Source: Paractinoplanes lichenicola (lineage in GTDB: Bacteria; Actinomycetota; Actinomycetes; Mycobacteriales; Micromonosporaceae). From it: a stretch of 64,000 nucleotides of DNA. Positions within the stretch are counted from its first letter, which is position 1; each line of letters opens with the position of its first letter. Shown in pieces: positions 59,318 to 64,000 of this stretch. The translations under genes were made by a program, and so were the position numbers. The notes under the pieces were generated by a model. It was not told the origin of the DNA. It saw nothing but the letters and a program-made list of their open reading frames with translations, and ran no database searches. The DNA lies in NCBI RefSeq assembly GCF_016785085.1, contig NZ_JAENHO010000008.1, forward strand, positions 535,750-599,749, written 5' to 3'.

Positions 59318-60247
59318 TTAGTTGAAGTAGTGTCCGGACTCAAGGTCATCGATGAGTGTGGGCCCGCTCGGGTTCCAGCCGAGCAGCTCACGCGTAATCG
59401 TGCTAGACGCCGGGCTGTCCATCGCGAACATCGGCCCGATCCACCCGAACTCCTCCGCCGCGGCCGGCCCGGTGGGAACCCCCAGCCCCCGCCCGATGGC
59501 CTCCGCGATCGTGCGCGCCGAGACTGCCTCCTCGGCGACCGCGTGCAGAACAAGCCCCTCCGTCGCGGCCGCCGGCGCCTTCTCGATCGCCGGCGCCTTC
59601 TCGATGGCGGGCGCCTTCTCGATGGCCAAGCGGAACAGGGTCGCGGCGTCGTCGCGGTGCACCGCCGTCCACCGGTTGGCGCCGTCTCCCACGTACCCGG
59701 CCAGCTTCCGCTCCCTGGCCACGTTCACCAGCGCCGGCACGAACCCGTAGTCCCCGGCCCCGTGCACGGTGGGCGCCAGTCGGACGACGATCGGTCGCAC
59801 CTCCTTCTCGGCGTAGGAGAGCGCGGCGGCCGCCGACTGCTGCCGCGGATGGGCGGCCGCCAAGTCGGGCCGGTCCCGCTCGGTGGCCATCTGCCCCGGC
59901 GGCAGGATCCCGAGCGTCCCCGAGGCGATCGCGAACGCCCGCCCCGACCCCTTGAGGGCCTGCCCGATCGCGTCGATAGCGACCCGGTCCTTACGCAGTG
60001 ACTCGGCCATGTTCCCGAAGTCGTGCACGAACGCCAGGTGAATGGTCGCGTCCGTGCTGGCGGCGCCCTCCCGGATCACGTCCAGCGTGTCCAGGTCACC
60101 CCGCAGCACCTCCGCCCCCGCCGCCCGAACCCGCTCCGCCGACGCGTCCGACCGAGCCAGCCCCACCACGGAGTGCCCGTGCCGAATCAACTCCGGCACC
60201 ACGGCCGACCCGATCCACCCCGACGCTCCCGTGACGAGTACCCGCAT
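59318..60247 (-). CDS. NAD(P)-dependent epimerase/oxidoreductase (extended SDR)
   Basis: A 309-residue Rossmann-fold protein. VLVTGASGWIGSAVVPELI is the cofactor motif GxxGxxG. IHLAFVHDFGN and AIASGTLGI cover the active-site region, but the usual YxxxK is not seen in its normal place: the segment reads LSYAEKEV, a YxxxK-like YAEKE at shifted spacing. It resembles the SDR subgroup coded next to TetR regulators. The ATG at 60247 follows AAGGA; an ATG 54 bases upstream is unlikely. AIEKAP is repeated three times near residue 210. It is divergent from a TetR gene, which should control it. Confidence 0.85.
   Translation of the reverse strand: MRVLVTGASGWIGSAVVPELIRHGHSVVGLARSDASAERVRAAGAEVLRGDLDTLDVIREGAASTDATIHLAFVHDFGNMAESLRKDRVAIDAIGQALKGSGRAFAIASGTLGILPPGQMATERDRPDLAAAHPRQQSAAAALSYAEKEVRPIVVRLAPTVHGAGDYGFVPALVNVARERKLAGYVGDGANRWTAVHRDDAATLFRLAIEKAPAIEKAPAIEKAPAAATEGLVLHAVAEEAVSARTIAEAIGRGLGVPTGPAAAEEFGWIGPMFAMDSPASSTITRELLGWNPSGPTLIDDLESGHYFN
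59572..59627 (-). repeat. 18-bp tandem repeat encoding (AIEKAP)3 in the epimerase gene
   Basis: Three near-perfect 18-base units containing GGCGCCTTCTCGAT keep the frame and insert AIEKAP three times in a region where related enzymes have a loop. Only silent-type changes separate the copies. Confidence 0.8.
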
Positions 60248-60284
60248 GACAGTCCTTCTCTCTTCCGGCGCCGCGTTCGCGACG

Positions 60285-60364
60285 ATGTCAGCGACTGTCA
60301 TAACCGTAGCCGGGGATGTCAGCCCCTGTCATCACTTCGCGGCTGTGATGTCAGAGACTGACGT
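60285..60364. promoter_or_regulatory. Three evenly spaced operators between epimerase and TetR genes
   Basis: ATGTCAGCGACTGTCAT (60285-60301), ATGTCAGCCCCTGTCAT (60316-60332) and ATGTCAGAGACTGACGT (60348-60364) share the form ATGTCAG-N3-CTGWCRT. Centres are 31 and 32 bases apart, about three turns, so bound dimers would lie on one face. TAGGAT (60369-60374), six bases before the tetR ATG, is a probable -10. Confidence 0.8.
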
Positions 60365-60380
60365 TGGATAGGATGGCGCC

Positions 60381-60965
60381 ATGGGACGCTGGGAGCCGAA
60401 CGCGCAGGCCCGCCTCCGGCAGGCGGCGCTCGACCTCTATTCGTCCCGGGGCTTCGAGGCCACCACGGTCGCCGAGATCGCCGAACGCGCCGGCCTGACC
60501 GAGCGCACGTTCTTCCGGCACTTCGCCGACAAGCGCGAAGTCCTCTTCGCCGGCTCCGAGCGCCTGCAGGAGTTGCTGGTCGAGACGACCGCCGCGTCCT
60601 TCGATGCCGCCGGTCCGGCCGGGGCGGTGGCCGCCGCCTTCGAGCACGCCGCTTCGACGTACTTCCCCGAGGTGGCGTTCTCGCGTCAGCGGCAGGACAT
60701 CATCGACGCCAACCCGCCGTTGCAGGAGCGCGAACTGGCCAAACTCCACCGGGTGGGTGAGGCGCTGGCCCAGGTCCTGCGCGAGCGCGGGGTTGCCGAC
60801 CTGTCCGCTGCGGTGGCCGCGGAGTCCGGGATCGCGGCGTTCAAGGTCGCCTTCGCCGGCTGGGTCACCGATCCCCGCGACGGCGCCCTGATCAACCACA
60901 TGCGCGAATCGTTCCGTGCCCAACGGGTTTTGCTCGCCGAGCCGACGCCCGCCCCTCAAATCTGA
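60381..60965 (+). CDS. TetR-family repressor
   Basis: A 194-residue regulator. The N-terminal helix-turn-helix has LRQAALDLYSSRGFEATTVA and GLTERTFFRHFADKREVLF. The remaining helices form an unnamed ligand-binding domain (EVAFSRQRQDIIDANPPLQ). It is divergent from the epimerase gene, and three matching dyads fill the gap, so it probably represses both. The message is likely leaderless (TAGGAT six bases before ATG). The FAD dehydrogenase gene follows 34 bases downstream. Confidence 0.92.
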   Translation: MGRWEPNAQARLRQAALDLYSSRGFEATTVAEIAERAGLTERTFFRHFADKREVLFAGSERLQELLVETTAASFDAAGPAGAVAAAFEHAASTYFPEVAFSRQRQDIIDANPPLQERELAKLHRVGEALAQVLRERGVADLSAAVAAESGIAAFKVAFAGWVTDPRDGALINHMRESFRAQRVLLAEPTPAPQI

Positions 60966-60999
60966 AACTTCCTCGGAATCTCCGGTACCCTGCCGGACC

Positions 61000-62670
61000 A
61001 TGGACGCAGACGTCATCGTTGTGGGGGGCGGGCTCGCCGGCCTCGCCGCGGCTCACGAGCTCACCTCGGCCGGCAAGCGGGTCGCGCTGGTCGATCAGGA
61101 GAACGCGGCCAACCTCGGCGGGCAGGCGTACTGGTCCTTCGGCGGGCTCTTCCTCGTCGACACGCCCGAGCAGCGGCGGATGCGGGTCGCCGACTCGTTC
61201 GACCTCGCCTGGAGCGACTGGCAGGGCAGCGCGGGGTTCGACCGGCTCGACGACGAGGACTCGTGGGGCTACAAGTGGGCCCGGTCGTACGTCGAGTTCG
61301 CCTCGGGCGAGAAGCGGGCCTGGCTTTCCTCGCTGGGCCTGAGCTGGTTGCCGACCGTGGGCTGGGCCGAGCGCGGCAGCCTGCGCGCCGACGGTCACGG
61401 CAACTCGGTGCCGCGCTTCCACGTCACGTGGGGCACGGGCACGGGTGTGGTCGCGCCCTTCGTACGGTCGATCGAGGAGGCCGCGGCCCGTGGGCTCGTG
61501 ACGTTCCACCATCGCCACCGCGTCGACGAGCTCATCGTCGAGAACGGCGCGGTCACCGGCGTACGGGGAAAGGTTTTGGCGCCTTCCGACGATGCTCGCG
61601 GCGAGCCGTCGAACCGCGAGGAGAACGGCGATTTCAGCCTCACGGCGCAGGCGGTTGTCGTCGCGTCCGGCGGCATCGGCGGCAACCACGAACTCGTCCG
61701 CAAATTCTGGCCCGACCGGCTGGGCACCCCACCCCGCTCGATGATTACCGGAGTTCCCGCGTACGTGGATGGCCGCATGCTGGAAATCACGGCGGACGCC
61801 GGCGCGAGGCTCGTCAACCGTGACCGCATGTGGCATTACAACGAGGGCATCCAGAACTGGAATCCGATCTGGCCCGGCCACGGCATCCGCATCCTGCCCG
61901 CGCCGTCGTCGATGTGGTTCGACGCCCTCGGCCGGCGCCTGCCCGCGCCCTGCCTGCCCGGATACGACACGATGAGCACGCTGCAACACCTGCGGGCGAC
62001 GCCGGACATCGCCCAGTACGACCATTCCTGGTTCATCCTGACGCAGAAAATCATCGAGAAGGAGTTCGCACTCTCCGGCTCGGAACAGAACCCCGACATC
62101 ACCTCAGGCGACAAAAAAGCCTTCGTACGCGAACGCCTGCTCGGCAAGGGCGCCCCCGCCCCGGTCGAAGCTTTCAAGCGCAAGGGCGCCGATTTCGTGG
62201 TCGCCTCCAACCTGGACGACCTGATCGCCGGAATGAACAAGCTGACCGACCAGCCCCTGCTGGACGCGGCCCACATCCGCACCCAGATCGAATCGCGGGA
62301 CCGCCAAATGGCCAACCCGTATTCCAAGGACGCCCAGGTCCAAGGAATCCGCAACTCCCGCCGCTACCTGGGCGACCGCATCGGCCGCACCGCCACCCCC
62401 CACCGCATCCTCGACCCGGCCGCCGGCCCCCTGATCGGCATCAAACTGCACATCCTCACCCGCAAAACCCTGGGCGGCATCCAAACCGACCTGGACTCAC
62501 GCGCCCTGGCCTCCGACGGCACCCCCATCCCCGGCCTCTACGCAGCAGGCGAGGTAGCAGGCTTCGGCGGCGGCGGCGTCCACGGCTACAACGCCCTGGA
62601 AGGCACCTTCCTAGGCGGCTGCCTCTACAGCGGCCGCAACGCAGGCCGCCACCTGGCCCGCACCCTCTGA
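61000..62670 (+). CDS. FAD-binding dehydrogenase (PRK12834 / KstD-related)
   Basis: A 556-residue flavoprotein of the fumarate reductase/3-ketosteroid dehydrogenase superfamily. VIVVGGGLAGLAAAHELTSA and VALVDQE bind the ADP part of FAD. NLGGQAYWSFGGLFLVDTPE, GHGNSVPRFHVTWGTG and AVVVASGGIGGNHELVRKFW are the blocks of the PRK12834 group. The C-terminal IPGLYAAGEVAGFGGGGVHG and LEGTFLGGCLYSGR close the FAD site. The substrate is unknown; steroid or other cyclic ketone is only a possibility. TACCCT eight bases before the ATG may be its -10. The last 13 codons are also present in the downstream duplication, where they are no longer part of a gene. Confidence 0.88.
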   Translation: MDADVIVVGGGLAGLAAAHELTSAGKRVALVDQENAANLGGQAYWSFGGLFLVDTPEQRRMRVADSFDLAWSDWQGSAGFDRLDDEDSWGYKWARSYVEFASGEKRAWLSSLGLSWLPTVGWAERGSLRADGHGNSVPRFHVTWGTGTGVVAPFVRSIEEAAARGLVTFHHRHRVDELIVENGAVTGVRGKVLAPSDDARGEPSNREENGDFSLTAQAVVVASGGIGGNHELVRKFWPDRLGTPPRSMITGVPAYVDGRMLEITADAGARLVNRDRMWHYNEGIQNWNPIWPGHGIRILPAPSSMWFDALGRRLPAPCLPGYDTMSTLQHLRATPDIAQYDHSWFILTQKIIEKEFALSGSEQNPDITSGDKKAFVRERLLGKGAPAPVEAFKRKGADFVVASNLDDLIAGMNKLTDQPLLDAAHIRTQIESRDRQMANPYSKDAQVQGIRNSRRYLGDRIGRTATPHRILDPAAGPLIGIKLHILTRKTLGGIQTDLDSRALASDGTPIPGLYAAGEVAGFGGGGVHGYNALEGTFLGGCLYSGRNAGRHLARTL

Positions 62671-63012
62671 CCCCTTTACCGCCCGCCCGCTCCAGGCCAG
62701 CAACCTCGACCCCGCCGAACGGCAAGTCTTCTGGTCGTGCGCCACACGCTTCCAGGCCCGGCCCGAATGCCGGCTGCCAATCGGGGCTCGCGTCCTTTGG
62801 CGGCGGTCGGATGGTTGGCTGACAGCGGCCGCAACGCAGGCCGCCACCTGGCCCGCACCCTCTGACCCCGTTTACCGCCCGCCCCAGGCCAGCAACCTCG
62901 ACCTCGCCGAGCGGCAAGTCATCTGGTTGTGCGCCACGCACTTCCAGGCTCGGCCCGAATGCCGGCTGCCAATCGGGGCTCGCGTCCTTTGGCGGCGGTC
63001 GGATGGTTGGCT
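62627..63012. repeat. Tandem duplication of about 195 bp covering the end of the FAD dehydrogenase gene
   Basis: The segment 62627-62821, starting in codon 543 of the dehydrogenase, is repeated at 62822-63012 with about 90% or better identity and a few small gaps. The second copy carries the codons for SGRNAGRHLARTL and the stop but no upstream gene. Each copy ends with one 45-base unit of the array that follows. Confidence 0.85.
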
Positions 63013-63695
63013 GCTGGTTGGGGCTCGCGCCCTCTGGCGGCGGTCGGGAAGTTAGCTGCTGGTTGAGGCTCGCGTTCTTTGGCGGCGGTCGGATGGTTGG
63101 CTGCTGATTGGGGCTCGCGCCCTCTGACGGCGGTCGAAAGGTCGGCTGCCGATCGGGACTTGCACCCTCTAGCGGCGGTCCGAAACCTTGGCTGCTGAGA
63201 GGTTTTTTCAACCTCGACCACAGAATGATGAGTTGCACCCACCGGACGGTTGAAAACGGCATCGAGTTTCACCGCAACCACCCGCAGAGAGCAACCACAC
63301 AATCTCATTAAAATGCAACGAGCGCGACCAAGCCGCAATACCGGAAGTGAAACCCCCAGCGGCGTCTTCCACGGCCGGCCAGCAGATTCCACTCGTCGGC
63401 GCACCGGTGGGCGGTGGGGCCGGGCCGGCGGGCAGTAGGGCCGAGCAACTGGAGGGCGGGTGGGCACATCGCACCGAGCAGACCCGACAGCCGGAGGCCG
63501 CCCGGAAGGCCACACCAACTCGGGATGCTGATCAGCCCACCGCGCCTTCTCCGCATGCCGCCGCTTCAGCCCCCACGCCCGCCGCCGCTCATGCTCCCGC
63601 CGAAACTCATCACTACCCGGCGAATAATTACGCCTCTTGGTCCGATCCCGCATCCCAGCAATAGTGCCCCGGCTGAACAACGACATCTGACCCAT
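62919..63695 (-). CDS. Hypothetical basic protein with repeat-coded C-terminus
   Basis: A possible 258-residue protein. Starting at ATG 63695 (GGTGGAG nine bases upstream), it reads MGQMSLFSRGTIAGMRDRTK, followed by RRNYSPGSDEFRREHERRRA and WGLKRRHAEKARW. This charged helical stretch looks coding and may be a small conserved domain that I cannot name. The middle is Pro/Arg-rich and the last 75 residues are the 45-base repeats read as PTAAKGREPQPAAN. Only the first 60 or so residues have a protein-like character; the rest may be accidental read-through of repeat DNA. Confidence 0.35.
   Translation of the reverse strand: MGQMSLFSRGTIAGMRDRTKRRNYSPGSDEFRREHERRRAWGLKRRHAEKARWADQHPELVWPSGRPPAVGSARCDVPTRPPVARPYCPPARPHRPPVRRRVESAGRPWKTPLGVSLPVLRLGRARCILMRLCGCSLRVVAVKLDAVFNRPVGATHHSVVEVEKTSQQPRFRTAARGCKSRSAADLSTAVRGREPQSAANHPTAAKEREPQPAANFPTAARGREPQPAANHPTAAKGREPRLAAGIRAEPGSAWRTTR
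62968..63215. repeat. 45-bp tandem repeat array and terminal hairpin
   Basis: Five units of 45 or 46 bases (62968, 63013, 63058, 63103 and 63148) share GGGGCTCGCG and GGCGGCGGTCGG segments with 75-90% identity. On the minus strand the unit is open in two frames, reading PTAAKGREPQPAANH or RPPPKDASPNQQPTI. The array ends at a small hairpin, GAGGTT (63199-63204) pairing with AACCTC (63210-63215). There are no unique spacers, so it is not CRISPR. Confidence 0.85.
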
Positions 63696-63872
63696 GCCTA
63701 TATTCTCCACCCCGCCCAATACCCGCGACAGCATTCGATCATGCCACTTTCCAGCAATTACGACGGGCCCTAAAACGCGACGACAGTGGATCACCGAGAA
63801 TGCGCGTTAAATATGATAGCCCGCGCTGATCAGCGATAGTGGGCCGCCCATTTGAGGCGCCGCAGACAATCG

Positions 63873-64000
63873 CCTGGAGGGGCTGGAGGGGCTGGAGGGG
63901 CTGGAGGGGCTGGAGGGGCTGGAGGGGCTGGAGGGGCTGGAGGGGCTGGAGGGGCTGGAGGGGCTGGAGGGGCTGGAGGGGCTGGAGGGGCTGGAGGGGC
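63873..64000. repeat. 10-bp G-rich tandem repeat reaching the window edge
   Basis: GGGGCTGGAG is repeated about 12.8 times without a visible change from 63873 to 64000 and must continue beyond the window. Ten is not a multiple of three and there is no gene here. The plus strand has a GGGG run every ten bases, so it could form G-quadruplexes. Between 63795 and 63872 no gene or clear signal was seen. Confidence 0.95.

Noticed and set aside
62968..63215. CRISPR array
   Set aside because: The 45-base units are contiguous with no unique spacers and no cas genes are present.

Overview
The window is very GC-rich double-stranded DNA from an actinomycete. Starts are often GTG, genes commonly overlap by 4 bp, and several promoters look leaderless (TANNNT six or seven bases before ATG). 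A c-di-AMP riboswitch, a BlaI/M56 pair, a fused CydDC and a trehalose-like wealth of GTs and sensor kinases all fit Actinobacteria, most likely Micromonosporaceae (Actinoplanes-like). The family assignment is inference from style and gene content, not a search. No rRNA, tRNA, insertion sequence, prophage or CRISPR array was seen.

Layout. 1-793: 5' part of a molybdopterin oxidoreductase (minus), facing a c-di-GMP GGDEF-EAL protein (882-3143) and a family 2 glycosyltransferase (3186-4079). 4080-4513 is non-coding, then an aldehyde dehydrogenase (minus). 6049-15854 is a tightly coupled heptose/glycan cluster: carbamoyltransferase, GT2, a GmhB-GT9 fusion, two GT-B transferases, GmhA, HldE, a short-chain dehydrogenase and GT9. 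The genes supply ADP-heptose and enzymes to use it, but no HldD epimerase is visible. 15835-20608 holds topoisomerase IB, a small protein, a second GGDEF-EAL protein, a PfkB kinase and SurE.

20527-24289 (minus) is a PadR regulator, its membrane partner and a GT87-type membrane glycosyltransferase; the last two carry large in-frame repeat insertions, and PadR and GT87 share an identical promoter 14-mer. An S9 peptidase follows. 26579-34094 is a respiratory unit: cydA-cydB-cydDC (minus) divergent from blaI and an M56 protease, with two BlaI-type dyads in the 75-bp gap between. 34221-35343 is a c-di-AMP riboswitch with an NlpC/P60 cell-wall hydrolase. An AAA ATPase, a TPR membrane protein, a YcnI-like protein with a two-component system, and a LolA-fold protein come next.

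42026-44746 is trpBA plus a GntR/UTRA regulator that appears to start at CTG, preceded by two identical palindromes. Then come DUF2277, DUF1992, a class A penicillin-binding protein, two sensor kinases, a xanthine-dehydrogenase-type enzyme (fused FeS-Mo subunit plus FAD subunit), a membrane protein, and a secreted beta-helix/alginate-lyase pair. A NAD-epimerase and TetR pair with three evenly spaced operators, and a PRK12834-type FAD dehydrogenase, complete the coding part. The last 1.3 kb is dominated by tandem repeats: a 195-bp duplication, a 45-bp repeat and a 10-bp G-rich repeat running off the end.

The strongest candidates for new biology are the heptose cluster with its fused phosphatase-transferase, the BlaI-controlled cytochrome bd locus, the CTG-started GntR with its palindromes, and the recurrent in-frame and intergenic minisatellites scattered through the second half of the window.
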